Source: Symsagittifera roscoffensis
Taxonomy: Eukaryota > Xenacoelomorpha > Acoela > Convolutidae
Assembly (NCBI RefSeq): GCF_963678635.1
Contig: NC_087065.1
Coordinates: 2,914,001-2,978,000 of the forward strand
Reading direction: 5' to 3'
Length of the DNA: 64,000 nt
This document shows positions 29,654-42,723 of the stretch, one piece after another. Numbering within the stretch: position 1 is the first letter of the stretch; each line of letters starts with the position of its first letter. The notes under the pieces are model-generated. The model had not been told where the DNA came from, ran no database searches, and saw nothing but the letters and a program-made list of their open reading frames with translations. A program made the position numbers and the translations under genes.

Positions 29654-30295
29654 GAATTCCAAACAATTCAACAAAAATTGCAATATTGTCCATAAAAGAT
29701 GATACGTTTTTCAAAAACATCATCCTACAGCTGAAAACACAACCTTCTAAATTTTCTGATGACTGTACTGAGAGATTATGGCTAGTAGAACACTGCATTG
29801 AAGGTTTTTGAGCTCAGAATAAAAAATATGTAATGAACAATTTTTGATTGTGAATATTTTCAGCTGAAAATACTTCTAGAGTCTGCTCTTATACCCCAGA
29901 AATTATGCCTGTTTGACAAAATTAATTGACCGATACTTGCAGATGATGCATGAATGGCCGCTGTTGCTTTAAAACTAACACATTAAGTTCCGGGCACATC
30001 AATATAACTTAGAAAAAACTGCTTCTATTTTCAACTTTTTTGTTCATGATGTTAAGAGAGGATCTGAATTAAAGCGTTAAAGTTAGGCCTATTGGATAGT
30101 CATGAGGTAAGATTACTCCACCAACATTTTCATAAGGAAAAAAAATCAAAAACTGAAAAAAAAATATTTAAATTTTTCATCCAAAGTTTTTGAGAAAATT
30201 TTTTTGGAAAAACATATATTCCCAAGATGGCGCTAAAAAAGTCGAAAACAATTTACTCAATTTAAACTGATTTTTCATTCGAAGAAAAATTTGTC
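29654..30295. other. Non-coding DNA after the first gap
   Basis: AT-rich sequence with no supported gene. Parts resemble the interior of the tandem units that follow (for example ACACTGCATTGAAGG and TTTTCAGCTGAAAA motifs), so it may be the tail of a further, interrupted unit. Confidence 0.4.
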
Positions 30296-33200
30296 AGCCT
30301 AATATAAGCCTGCTACTTCTCTTCATTCGATTAAAATAAACAACAAATTCAAGAAAAAAATTCGGTTCTCTCGCCACTGAAGAAACCTCATTAGGACATT
30401 TTTCTCGACCGATGGTTAGTTGCGGTACCGGTTTTTGTGTGGAACAAAAATTAAACCCAATGAAAGACAAAGTTTATCCCATCTTATTTTAAACACTTAA
30501 GGGTTGCGAGAACAAAGTGCAAAATTCCAGACAACTATAAAGCCTCTGAAAAATCTCAGACAACATATATTTGTTCTTTGAGTAAAATTTCGGAGACTTA
30601 GTTTCTCAATCATATAAAATTTTCTCTCCGTTAAATTGTTCGAAAGATGATGGCAAGTAGAAAACCGTTTTGCAGAGTTTTGAGAAAAGAACAAAAATAC
30701 GGTATAAAACAATTTTCTAATATTAATGTTTTTAGCTAAAAAAATATACAGAAGTTTTATAATCCTTAATTAAAGCAATAAGTTTTGGGCCTTCGTTATT
30801 CTTTTATAGCCTTACCTAATTGTCATTGAAGCACTTAGGAAGAATTTGTCAAGTATGGTTTTATTCATGTTCAAAATCCTATGGTAATTTCTATCTAGGA
30901 CACGAAGTAAAACAAAGACTGAAGCTTTCACTTAACCATATTTCGAAAATGGATACAACTACTCCTCAATTATTTGTTTGTATAGTCGAATTAAAAACTC
31001 CTAAGCTTTTGAGCTGAATCTTTTCGCCTTTTACGTGTTAACTTATTCTTGCTACATGACAAAAATAAGGGAGTGCTTTTTAAAATAGATTTAGATTTGT
31101 GATGAACATTATCAGACAGTTTTTATAGCACAACAATCAATTTCAAGCTATGCGGTTGTTTTTTTCTCAATTTATTTACCGTTTTTTGGACTTTTGTTAT
31201 TTAAAATATGGAACGGACAAAAAGTTTTAACTCAATGCTAGCTTTTTTGAAAAACAAAATATGAAAATATGAGAGACTGATTTTACAAAGTCGACCGACC
31301 AAATTATATCTAAAAATCCGAGATTTTTATGATACTCAAAAAGATTCGTTTATACGATGATTTGAATGTCTTTTCATAAAACAATCTATTGAGAACTGGT
31401 GATTGAAGTTGAAAAAAAATATGAAACAAAATAGTTTGCTTCTTGTTGGTTATTTTGCAAAATTACTTACTTTCCAACCATTTCGAAGTTTTTTTTTGAA
31501 AAAAGTTTTTTTTGAAAAAAGTTTTGAAAAAAGTTACTAGAGTATAACTAAACTTTCATACTGAAAGAGAGTCTATCAGGTTGATATAAGCCTGCTAGCT
31601 CTCCTCATTCTCAAATAGAATAGAAAAACAAGAAACTAGGTTGAAAATACGTTTGAATTACGACTGAAAAAGCTTCATTATTATGTATATCTCAAGAATT
31701 CCGATGGCGAATTGTTGTATCTGTTTTTGCGTGGAAGACAACCTGAAACCAACTAAAGGCAAATTTTTCTTCTTCTTTCACTATCTCTGAATGTTAGGCA
31801 TTTGTGTATCTCGCTTTGCTTTAGTTTCGTTCTCATCAATTAATTGACTGATATTAGGCCACCTCAGTCCATTCAGTTAAATTTTCAGTCAATAGCAAAA
31901 ATCTAAAACTCCCTGGATATACATTTATGGCTATTTTTAGTAAAGTTTTTCAGAATATTTTTCTAAGACAAAAAAGTTTCCCTCCAATAAGTTTTCGAAA
32001 ATGTAATGGCTATTAGAACATCGTGAGTTTTGAGAACAGAAAAAAAAATACCGAATGAATTATTTTCTTATGATAGTTTTCAGCTGAAAAATTTCACAAA
32101 AATTTTTGAATCCTTAGTTAGAGCGAAAAAGTTTGGCCCTTTGTTTTTTTGGTACTTTTAACTATAATCATAAGTGCAATAATGATATTGCAGAAAATGA
32201 TCGAAGCATGGTCTTGTTCATATTATAATTGCTACGATATCTTTTTTATAAGATTCAAACAAAAATTGAGGTTTTCAGTAAACCATGTTTTGATAAAAAA
32301 AAAAATTGGATATACCTACGCAATTAAATCTTTCATGGTCAAATAAAACACTCCTATGGCTTTGAGTTAAACTTTTTCCCTCTTTCGTGTCAATTTTGCT
32401 TGTTACTTGACCTTTACAAGTAGTTGCTTTTTTACAAAGATTTGGTTGTTTAATGACTTTTATCATTCTGCACAGTTTTTATGGTACGTGCATTTCCTTC
32501 TCATATGATTTAACTTTTTTGGCTTCACGTGTTATTGTTGAACAGTGTTATGACAAAAAGTTTTCAATTTACAAGGTTTAACTTTTCGAAAATTAAAACG
32601 GGAAAAAATTATCAATTTTCAAGTTTGATTAGCAATTTTTTGCTACCTATTGAAAGATTTGAGCATGAAACTCCAAATTTAGACCGAAGATACAAGTTTG
32701 GCGGTCCAAATTGTTCCTCGACACTTGAGTTTCTTCTGATAGTCTAAAAAATCAATATTTTTCTTCTGAATTTTGGAACATTTGAAATCCTTCTAATCTA
32801 TTGAAAAAGGTATTTTAAAGTTTCGAAAAAATTATAGGAATTGATTTGGTTTGCTACGATTGTATTGAAAATTGTAATTTAAAGTTTCAAAAAATTGTAT
32901 TAATGGTTCGGTTTGCTAATTGATGGTTCTTTTTGTAACAATTTTTAGCAGACGTTTTATCAGCCTTAAATAAACCTGCCAGTTTTTTTTCATTTGCTCA
33001 AAATAGAAGAAAAATTTTTTTAAAAACGGGTTTTTTTAACACTAAATTAGTTTTATGGAGTTTTTGAAAAAAAACGTTCGAGTTACGACTGAAAAAACTC
33101 TATTATAATGAAACTCTCGACCATTCCGATAAATAGTCGTGGTTTCAGTTTTTTCCTGAAAAATTTCTGAATCATTCTAAGCAAAATTAGTTTCAGCAAC

Positions 33201-34300
33201 CGGTGGTCTGAAAAGAAGGCGTGAAAACCGGATGGCAGTTATTTTGCTATGTTTTAGTGTTTCAAACAAATAATTTCTGAATGTTATATCTGAATCTAGA
33301 AATTTTACTATAAACAACATTTAATATGCCCAGAAAATTTCAGAGTTTTTGCCATTGACTAAAACTTTTGCAGTTTAATTTTGCAACACTTAAGGGTTCT
33401 AATATGGGTCAAATAATTGAGAAAGAAATTAATGCAAGTAGAAACAGGCAGATACCTAAATTTTTAGTCAATTGCAAACTCTGAAATTTCTTGGGCATAT
33501 TAAATGATTATTTTTAGTAAATATTCTTGGAGTGTTTTTCCAAGTTTCATTTCCATTAAATGATTCAAAGCTTGATGGTTAGTAGTGGTTGTGGATGTTT
33601 GGGCTCTAAAAAAATAAGTATGAATATGAATAATTTTCTAATAATGATGATCTTAGCTAACAGTTCCTACAGAATTTTTGAAATCTTTAATTGAAATGAA
33701 AATGTTGGGTCTTCATTTGTCTTTTGTAACTTCACATCAGCATCATAAGACCACTAGGGATGTTGCAAAACTAGTCGAAGCATGATTTTTTTCATATTCC
33801 AGTTTCTACTTGTTTTTCTTTCAGTTAATTTAAGTAAAATAAAAAATGAGGCCTTCACTTATGATTTTTTCGAGAAAACGATACACATACTACTCAATTA
33901 ATTGCCTCTAAGTCAAATAAAAAATCTGATAATTTTGAGTTTAACCGTTTTTCCTCTTGCGTGTTAAGTTATTCGCTTATCTCGACAATTACATAGGATG
34001 GTATTTTCCACATAGCTTTTGATGTTTGACGACTATTGCCAGACTGCATAATTATTTGACCCTAAAATTAACCATCGGAGGTTTTACAAAAGTGATACCA
34101 ATTTTTGGGCTTTTGTCTATTTAATAGGTTCAATATAGGACTGACAAAAAAGTCTTACTCTAAAAGGTTTGCTTTTTCGAATATTGAAAGAGAAAAACCC
34201 TCATACAGGTTTTAATTATAATTATCCATTTTTCTGCTACCCGTTTTCACCAAAAAAGCTTGACATCTAATTTTGTACAACTGTAACAAAAGTAAATAAG
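30296..34300 (+). repeat. Three diverged tandem units of about 1.3-1.4 kb
   Basis: Landmarks recur in the same order three times. An ATAAGCCTGCTAGCTCTCCT-like start is at about 30303, 31586 and 32965. A GACTGAAGAAACCTC-like block is at about 30378, 31657 and 33087. A GTCGAAGCATGGT-like to CGTGTTAACTTATT-like block starts near 30804, 32148 and 33722. The units share perhaps two-thirds identity by eye, so the array is old. No ORF is conserved. Confidence 0.7.
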
Positions 34301-34837
34301 TTTTGTTCATATATAAAAATTAAATGGCAAGATTTTTTCCATAAATTATTTTTCGAGTTTTTCTAATTATCTTTTTTTCGTCCAAAAATACTATAAACTT
34401 AGAATTTTTAACACAAGAAGTTACATTGGTTGAGGGCAGAAGTCTCACAGATTGGTAACTGTATGAGATGACACTTTTTAGTTCACTATTAAAACTTCCT
34501 CAAAATTTTGTAATTGGCTAGAAAGTTTTTAGTCATAAATTTTTCTGTCGAAAATCAAAGCCTAATTTTTTTTGACAATTTGAGGTATATATTAAAAAAT
34601 ATAATCGTAAAAAAAACCAAGTTTGGATTCGCAAAAACTTCCCTAGTCAAATTAGTTTCTTTTGTTTGACAAAATCAGCCTAAAACATGCCAATTCTGAG
34701 ATTAGAATGATATTTTAGACTAAAATTTGAGGAATCAAAATTTCCTGAGTTTTGGAAACTTTTTTTGATTTTTTTCTGCAACAAGGTAAAATTTGCTTTC
34801 CATACACTTTTGATACGTGAAAACTGTGTGAAAATCA
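34301..34837. other. Non-coding spacer before the large triplication
   Basis: AT-rich, no ORF or recognisable element. Confidence 0.5.
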
Positions 34838-36247
34838 TTTTTTCCATGCACTTCTATGATAATGCACTATGAAATTGTGTTATAACCTTTTTTTACATGG
34901 AAATGTGCGACAAGCATTTCTAGTGCTTGGTATAGGGCTTCGAAGTTGAACGGAAGATACAAGTTCGACAGATCAAATTGGTCCTCAAAAAACAAAGAGT
35001 TTTTTTTAATTAAAAAACTCAAGAGCTTTTCTTACGTTTCCGATTTTCGAAATCCTCAGCTTGGTGTATAAAATATTTATGAAACAATTGCGGTTCAAAA
35101 GCTGTCTATTTTTCAAAGTAGACTATAAGTAAACTAATTGTTTCGACTATCGAAGAAAGTGAGGAAAATATATGCTCGGGGTGGCTTTTTATTTAGACCA
35201 ATTTTTGCAAAGCTCTGGTCCCTCGGGGGTTCAATTGCTCTTTCAACTGCTCGTTTCAAAATTGGCGTGGCGATTCACCCGCACTATATATTTCATAGTT
35301 TGCTAATACTTATTTTTACCAAAACCTATATTACGAGACCAAACTGCGCACTGGATAGGCGCACAATTTTGTGTCTGTATGTTCCTGGCTTCCATTGACG
35401 AGTCTTCAATTTTGTCGGAATGATCAAACAAGACAAAGAAGAAGAAAAGAAGAACAGTGGGAGCGTCTTTGTTGCGGAATCCGCTCACAATTCAGAAAAT
35501 ACCCAGAAAATTCGAGACCAATTAAATGGCAGTCGCAACATTCAAGGCTTTGCCTTGAGACGAGCAGTCTTGCTTACGTATGACTTCGCAGTAAGTTCTG
35601 CTTAATACCGTATCGCAAAGCTCGTATTAATACCGTATTTTGCTTGCAAAACATGGCAACTAAGATTGAGGAGGGCATGGTGAAAAGATTTATAGATGTC
35701 GCCTTGTTTTCTCAGCTAAACCAGGGTTCGAAATGGGTCGTTCGTATGCACAGCTATGGGTAGGACCCCCATTTGATTGTTACAAGCTGAATGATGAAAA
35801 GCTCCTGGTTAAGCGACTGATTTTTGTTCATTTTACCACAACTATTGTACGGCATAATACCAGTATATGGGAAACAATAGGTGTTTTTGTTGAAATTATT
35901 CTGATGAAATTACTCTTGTCATCACAGAAATTGATAGGTTAGGTATCATTATACATTAATTAGAATGATAAAATAGCTGGAAGCAGTTGCAATTCTGTTC
36001 ACATTTCCGTCCGAATAGAAAGCTGCTCTTTCGATGAAGTTGAAACGTTACAATTTGACAGACCAGGATGTGATAATTGGTAACCAGGCATCTGTTGATT
36101 CATTTCAAGTTGGCGAGAATGGGACATTTTTGAAGGTGGGAGTAAACTTAATTGGTTTGCTTAGAATTGTTGCCTTGGATCGCTTAAAATAGTTCGGACA
36201 GATGTTTTCAACGCTACGCTACTGCTACTGCATGGGCATGTTGATGG

Positions 36248-36408
36248 TATTTAAACCAGCCGAAAATACTTGTGTTATGCAACAGTTATGTAAAAATTAT
36301 GTAACAGTTACGAAATTTATGCAAATATTATTCATATGATGTAACTTTTTGGCCGGCTTATATACTCCGAGCATTTTCGGTTGGCTTATAACTCGGCTGG
36401 TTTATGAA
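36248..36408. repeat. Short inverted-repeat element inside unit A (also B and C)
   Basis: TTAAACCAGCCGAAAATA on the left is mirrored by CGGCTGGTTTATGAATT on the right, about 160 bp apart. Orthologous copies are at about 43060-43230 and 48760-48920, so it was present before the triplication. The ends match the element at 20930-21330. Confidence 0.6.
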
Positions 36409-36513
36409 TTATCTGCCATAAAAATGCAGAGGCCATTTTATCGATTAATTTTAATAACCGTACTTCTCCAGCCTGTGAACACTGAATTTTAAGTTACCAC
36501 TTTTTAATTAAAC

Positions 36514-37434
36514 GTCCCGGGTTGACCAAAAATGCTTGTCATACAGTTCTCATAAATGGGAAATTTCTTTTCATACAATTTCATACAATTCCATACGTAC
36601 AGAAAATTGTATGAAAACTCTAAAGGAAACATTTTCCAATAAATAGAAATTGTATGATAGGTATTTTCTCCATAACCCAAAAAGTTGTTTTTTGTTTCGA
36701 AATTTATTTTCTGAAACATGTTGGGTTGTTTTTGCAACTGAACACAAGTGACAAAGACCTTGGTTACTCAAAGCACCAAAGGTTGGACGGTCTTACATTT
36801 TCAATGCATGATAAACGACCTGAATTGTCTTCTAGATGTCTCTCACAAATGATATAACAAAAATAACAAACTTTTCAAATTATCAGACATTAAACAAGGC
36901 ATACATAAACACGCCATTCAAAAGAAATAGGAGTTTTCAGCGTTTTTGAAAAAAAATTAAGTGAAAAGAAAAACAAAGCCAATATTATTGTATACAGGAC
37001 TACGTTATGCACACAAAAAAAAATTGCATGCAAAAAATTTTTTTTCGGAAAATGTTTGTTTGAGGACAAAATTGGATTTGCGGTTGAAAAAAAAAACAAA
37101 AAAATGTTAAAGCAAATTTTCAAAATTACTTGGAAAAAATTTTGTCTCGCTATAAAAAAATTCCAGTCAAACAATTTCCACATATGGAAATTGTATGGAA
37201 AGCATTTAAAAAAAAATATTTCATATCAGTTTTTTTTTTGTCAACAGTCTATTCAACTGTTCTCAAAAAGCCGCAGAAATGGTTTAATTTTTTTTCTATT
37301 GTTTTTCGAAAATGTATGAAAATTGTATGACAAGCAATCTCTCAATACACTTTATGTATGGATTTGTATGATAATGATTTTTGTTGTATGGAATTGTATG
37401 ATAAGCATTTTCTGTGTATGGAGGTTAACCACGG
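36514..37434. mobile_element. 921-bp inverted-repeat insertion private to unit A
   Basis: Units B and C run straight through the point where A has 921 extra bases. The two ends are imperfect inverted repeats (a GGTTGACC plus AATGCTTGTCATACA motif on the left, and GGTTAACC plus AAATGCTTATCATACA in reverse on the right). Many internal ATACAATTCCATAC-type motifs occur. No transposase is seen, so this is a non-autonomous DNA element or its remains. A TSD is not clear. Confidence 0.65.
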
Positions 37435-39285
37435 ATGCTTTCAAAATAACGAAAACTGCAAAATCACTCAAACTAACGTACTAAAAAATTTATTTCAAGT
37501 TAACCATGACAAACAAGTAAAAAAATTTTTCTTAATGAAGCTTGCAATTGGCTTAACTTTTTGGCCTGAAAAGTTAAAAAGATACAACCTCCAATCCTTT
37601 TTCAAAAAACAACTGAGCAAACATTTTTTAGATATTAAGGTTGTAAGATTAAGGCTGCAGCTAGTTATTTAACTATTTCACCGTAATTTATATCTCGTTG
37701 AGATCCTCTAACCTAAAAAAAATGTTAAATATGATGTTACTATTATCAACTTACTGTCGGGTCTGACTAGTTTTTTATTGTACACTTAATAAAATGCGTT
37801 CTGTTTTCTGGCCATCATATTAACCCATTTTCTCATTTTCTAAAGTTGATTTTTTGAAAAAGCTGCTCTAGCCTTTAGAATGTTGAATTTAAGTTTTGTT
37901 GGTGGAATATGCTCGAAAACATTTTTTTTAAGACTACATTTGCTACGTCAATAAAATATCATCGAAAGATTTGAAAACAAAGAAATTCAATGTGATCCTA
38001 CTGAGATTAGACAATGTTCGAAACGAAAACAGCTTCAGTTTACAAAATTTGTTAAGATTTTGAAAACACTATTCTGTTAGACTGTTCGCAATTTAAGATT
38101 TAATTGTGCTTATATTATCTAGTATCCATTTGAAATTAAAAACAACTATTTCTTTTTTTCCCGTAGCTGTGATTTTTCACAATGAAAAGAGATATTTTTT
38201 TGTCTGTCCGGTTGTTACAAAAATTGACATACAGACTAATAAACTCATAACGGAACTAACTGGTTATCATCCTTAACCTTGTTAAACGCTCATTATCTCA
38301 TAAAGAACACTTGTGTGAGGCAAGGGAAAAAGACAAAAACTATAGGGTTACATAAAAAGGCCGATTGGATTGCTTGAAAAACTTTTCAAACCAAACTAAC
38401 CACAATAAAAAATTTAGCTCGTTTTTTCCTGTTATTTGTTCAGTTCCCTTTTTTAATATTGGTTCCATTAATGTTCCGATTGTAAAAAAAATAAAGAAAC
38501 AATAATGTGCTTTTTTGCCGAACGATTTCGAATTCTGACCTGCAATTATGAAATATTTTTGAAGAAAAATCTAGCAGATATCAATGCCTTAAGTTTAAAA
38601 CAGGAAAATTTTTTCTGTCTGCAATCAATTTTCGCAAAATCATAGGTCTAACAAAGTAGCCAAAGCTGTCAAAGCCGAGGAATTGCTCGAAGTTTCCAAA
38701 ATCTTTCTTCGGACTAGCGTAATTGACAACAAAATTGCTCGATGTTTTTTCTACAACGAATTACGAAAGCTTAAAAAATCCAAGTCTATTCATAAGTTAT
38801 TTAGCGTTCTGAACCGTGAATATTACTAAATGATATTGCTTGACCTAGTTTACACAAGCAAATTAATCACTAACTCAATAATCTGTTGCAAACGCCTGGT
38901 TCTATTGAGACGAAATTTTATAAACTCGTTTCTACGTTTTTTTTTGGTTTTTGAAATTTTGTGTAAAAATTTTCAAAAAAACAAGATAAACGAGTTAAGT
39001 ATTACTTTCCTCATCTGCTGACGTTTTTTTTCTTTTGATTTTTTGATGTGTCAATTTACTTTGAAAAAGTTTCCGATTCGTTTTGATACGCAAGTATTGC
39101 TCTCTTTTATTAAAAGGCTCAAATATTACTTGCAGAACTGTAATTTAAACAAAACCAAAAAAGGTCATCTTGAATGTTTCTTTAAAAAAAAGCTTTCAAA
39201 GTACTTTCTGTATAAAACGTTTGCTCAGTAAAAATTTTTGTTTATTAACAATTTTGATAAAAATTCGTGTTATGTCCAGCCATTA

Positions 39286-39293
<8 letters not shown>

Positions 39294-39328
<35 letters not shown>
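39294..39328. repeat. (TA)n microsatellite, unit A
   Basis: A short alternating TA run. The orthologous place in unit B is much longer (45018-45120), and in unit C it falls in the scaffold gap. Confidence 0.9.
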
Positions 39329-39330
<2 letters not shown>

Positions 39331-39689
39331 CATGAAAAAATATGTGTATATAATCAAAAGATAGCTAAAGTGAACAACTACAAAAGTTGACAGCATCTAA
39401 CAGAGGTTCACATGAGATAGAAACCTCATAAAAAAGATAGAAGACTCACAGATCTACCAAATCAAATGCTTGTGTTTATTATATCATAGTGAGCCACATT
39501 TTTAGTCCAATAGAGTTGCAGCAGAATGAATTCGCTGAAATTTTGAGTAAAATCAGGCTCGAATCTACGATTTCATCAAAGGATTTCTGGAGAGGCGGAA
39601 CTTTAGGCAGATACTTTGAGGCGTCAAGTTACCCCATCTTGTAAACTAATGTTGATATATTAAGGTTGATCCAATTACTTATTTTAATT

Positions 39690-39995
39690 ATTGTTTCCTG
39701 TTTAGTGAGTATTCGTAAACTAGTGTCAAATTGTGAACATATGGACAAAAAAATCTAAGAGAAGATACGCAAGTTGATAACTGTCTAAATCTAGACAATG
39801 AGCTGCTTAAAGGTCACTCATTAATACTTGAGTGCATTTAGAAGAAAACTCGCATCAAAAAAAATTATAATGTTATATACGATTGTAAAATTGCTTTGGA
39901 AAAAGCTGTTGACGTAAATGAGCAATTAAGTAAGTTAGCAGAAAAACGGAAAACCCTGAAAAAATTATTGCTCGGCTAAAAAAACGTAAGTAAAA
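39690..39995 (+). pseudogene. BEL/Pao gag-like fragment in unit A
   Basis: This segment matches 52550-52870, the start of the decayed BEL/Pao body, with landmarks ATTGTTTCCTGTTTAG, AATGAGCTGCTTAAAGGTCA and GAAAAAATTATTGCTC. The frame is broken in both. It shows that element sequence had entered unit A too. Confidence 0.55.
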
Positions 39996-40415
39996 TGAAC
40001 GATAGAGCAAAGCATGACGATCAGAGTTATTCATATTGTCAAATATACATTACAAATTTCATTTCTTTTTTTAATTCAAATTGAGACTAGTAATCATAAA
40101 CAAACAGCCAAAGTTGACGCGTGATTAAAATTATGAAAATTACTTAAAAACACAATTGTCGTTTTTAATATTTTTTCTTTCTCGATTTCAAATACAAAAA
40201 TAAAAGTTTTTTTTTCCGATTTTTGAACTAATGCGCATTCTAGATTGCTAAAACAAAATAAACTCTGTCAAAAAATTTCAATTTTAGACAAAAGCCTAAG
40301 TATCAAAAACACATCCGCTTTAAAAATAGTGCAACATTTTCAAATAATTAATTGCAGTTCAAGTAATGGTTCGATTTAGAATCTACAGTATAAATGCATA
40401 GAAAACTAAGCAAAA

Positions 40416-40505
40416 CAGGATGGCCGGGTGGACTATTCTAAATGTATCAATACTAAAACACTAAGTTGAACATTCCAGCGTAGGTTCGAGACCCATACGG
40501 AACCA
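40416..40505 (+). repeat. tRNA-derived (SINE-like) sequence, copy 1
   Basis: CAGGATGGCCGGGTGG resembles the start and A box of a class II tRNA (Leu/Ser type). GGTTCGAGACCC, about 50 bases later, is a near-perfect B box. It is not an intact tRNA, since the acceptor and anticodon arms do not fold convincingly. Related copies are at 45766-45850 and 57169-57250. Confidence 0.6.
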
Positions 40506-42500
40506 GGTATTAACATACTAAAAAAGGGGTTCTCATCCTAACTGACCATTTTTTACTGTTTTTTTTTTCGTTCTAATTTTGTTCAGCTTTGATTAAAGCT
40601 GTCCGTCAAAAATATCAATTTGTCTCAAGGACATTATTATCGGTTCTTGTAGCTAGCTTACGCCAATTTGTACTGTTTTTGGGAAGATTATTGGTGTTTC
40701 TGCTGATGTTTTATTCAAATGAAACATATGATTTATGGATTTTCGGAGAACTTACTTGCCGATAAATGCTCTCATGAATTCAAACTTTTTGAAATTCATT
40801 TTTTTTCAATTTACGGAGAATCAGCGCAAATTTTGGAGCCCAACGTGAGGCAAGAGTTACCTCATTATTCATAGGTTCTCCTGAAAACGGCCTCCGCTTC
40901 GCGACACAGCTCTACTGGCTGTTCTGGGCAGTAAAACAGTAAGAAATGGGTTAAACAGGCTTTTACTTGCAGTAGAATCAAAGATGCAAACATGTTGCCC
41001 ATTTTCACAATTTGTACAATCTTCATTTTGTTTCTTCCTAATTGCTTGTCATCAAATTCGCGGTTTTTGTTGGAAAATTAACCATAAAACTTTTAAAATA
41101 GTCTACATGTATTTAACTTTTCAGGTCTGTTGACGAGTTGTTAAAAGACCAAGCACTGTTTAAAGAAAAAACAGCAGGTGTTGATTAAGTTCGATCATCA
41201 CAAATTTTCTTCGGCGCTGTTTATTCATTGATTGCTATTCAAGACTTAACTCGCACACTAGAGCAGATTGGATGGCCTTATTAACCAGGGATGATACTGA
41301 CAGAATCCTGATCGACCATTATAATTCCGGATCCGAGTGCAAAAGGACAGAAGCCTTCATCCAGGTGTCGAGTGCAACTGAGGCCGGTGTGCAGTCTATT
41401 GATTGCTAAGTCAACTGCAGAATTTTTTTCCATGCACTTCTATGATAATGCTCTATGAAATTGTATGATAACCTTTTTCGTTGCACGGAAATGTGTGACA
41501 GGCATTTCTAATGCTTGCTATGGAGCTTCGAAGTTGAACTGAAGATACAAGTTCGACAGATCAAATTGTTCCTCAAAAAATGAGTTTTTTTAAATTAAAA
41601 AACTCAAGAGTTTTTCTAACGTTTCCGATTTTCGAAAACCTCAGCTCGGTGTATAAAATCTTTATGAAACGATAGCGGTTCAAAAGCTATCTATTTTTCA
41701 AAGTAGATTATAAGTAAACTAATTGTTCAGACTATTGAAGGAAGTGAGGAAAACATATGCTCGGGGTGACTTTTTATTCAGACCAATTCTTGCTAAGCTC
41801 TGGTTCCTCGGGGGTTCAATTGCTCTTTCAACTGCTCATTTCATAATTGGCGTGGCGATTCAACCGCACTATATATTTCATAGTTTGACATTACTTATTT
41901 TTACCAAAACTTACATTACGAGACCAAACTGCGCACTGGATATGCGCACAATTTTGTGTCTGCATGGTCAAGGATTCCATTGACAAGTCTTCAAATTTGT
42001 CGGATTGATCAAAAAAGACAAAGAAGAACAAAAGAAGAACAGAGGGAGCGTCTTTGTTGCGGAATCCGCTTACAATTCAGAAAATACCCAGAAAATTCGA
42101 GACCAATTAAACGGCAGTCGCAACATTCAAGGCTTTGCCTTTTGAAACGAGCAGTTTTGTTTACGTATGTCTTTGTAGTAAGTTCTGATTAATACCGTAT
42201 CGGAAAACTAGTATTAATACCAAATTTTGCTTGCAAAACATGGCAACTAAGATTGAGGAGGGCATGGTGAAAAGATGTATAGATGTCGTCTTGTTTTCTC
42301 AGCTAAGCCAGGGTTCGAAATGGGTCGTTCGCATGCACAGCTATAGGTAGTACCCCCATTTCATTGTTACAAGCTGAATGATGAAAAGCTCCTGGTTCAG
42401 CGACTGATTTTTGTTCATTTTACCACAACTATTGAACGGCATAATTCCAGTATATCGGAAACAATAGGTGTTTTTGTTGAAAATAATCTGATGAAATTAC

Positions 42501-42723
42501 CCGAGTCGAGATTTTTCACCTAATTTGAAGCAAAATTTGAGCGGTTTGAGCGGTTTTTTTAGACAATTACGCTCAAAATCTTACTTCAAAATGAGCGGTT
42601 TGAGCGGTTTTTGAACGGTTTATCTAAAAAAAACCGCTCAAAACCGCGCAAAATTTGATCGGTTTTGAGCGGTTTATCCAAAAAAAACCGCTCAAAAACC
42701 GCGCAAGATTTGAGCGGTTATAC
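42501..42723. mobile_element. 223-bp insertion private to unit B, GAGCGGTTT-rich
   Basis: Units A and C read GATGAAATTACT straight into CTTGTCATCACAG or its equivalent, while B has 223 extra bases at that point. It is flanked by TAC on both sides, a possible 3-bp target duplication. The insert is made of repeated GAGCGGTTT and its reverse complement AAACCGCTC, so it folds on itself. Confidence 0.75.

Larger units (their letters stand above)
34838..41422 (+). repeat. Tandem unit A of a large triplication
   Basis: It begins at TTTTTTCCATGCACTTCTAT and runs to the next occurrence of that block at about 41423. Homologues of nearly all of it are found in unit B in the same order. It contains a 921-bp insertion (36514-37434) and a segment at about 39600-40050 that are absent from B. 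The exon-like tail block near 41130-41250 carries a stop in this copy. Divergence from B is clearly greater than between B and C. Confidence 0.8.

Noticed and set aside
29308..29811. ORFs of up to 167 aa running through the 200-N gap
   Set aside because: Their length comes from unknown bases translated as X.
40416..40505. Functional tRNA gene
   Set aside because: A and B boxes are recognisable but the arms do not pair into a cloverleaf and there is no anticodon stem. It is a tRNA-derived repeat.
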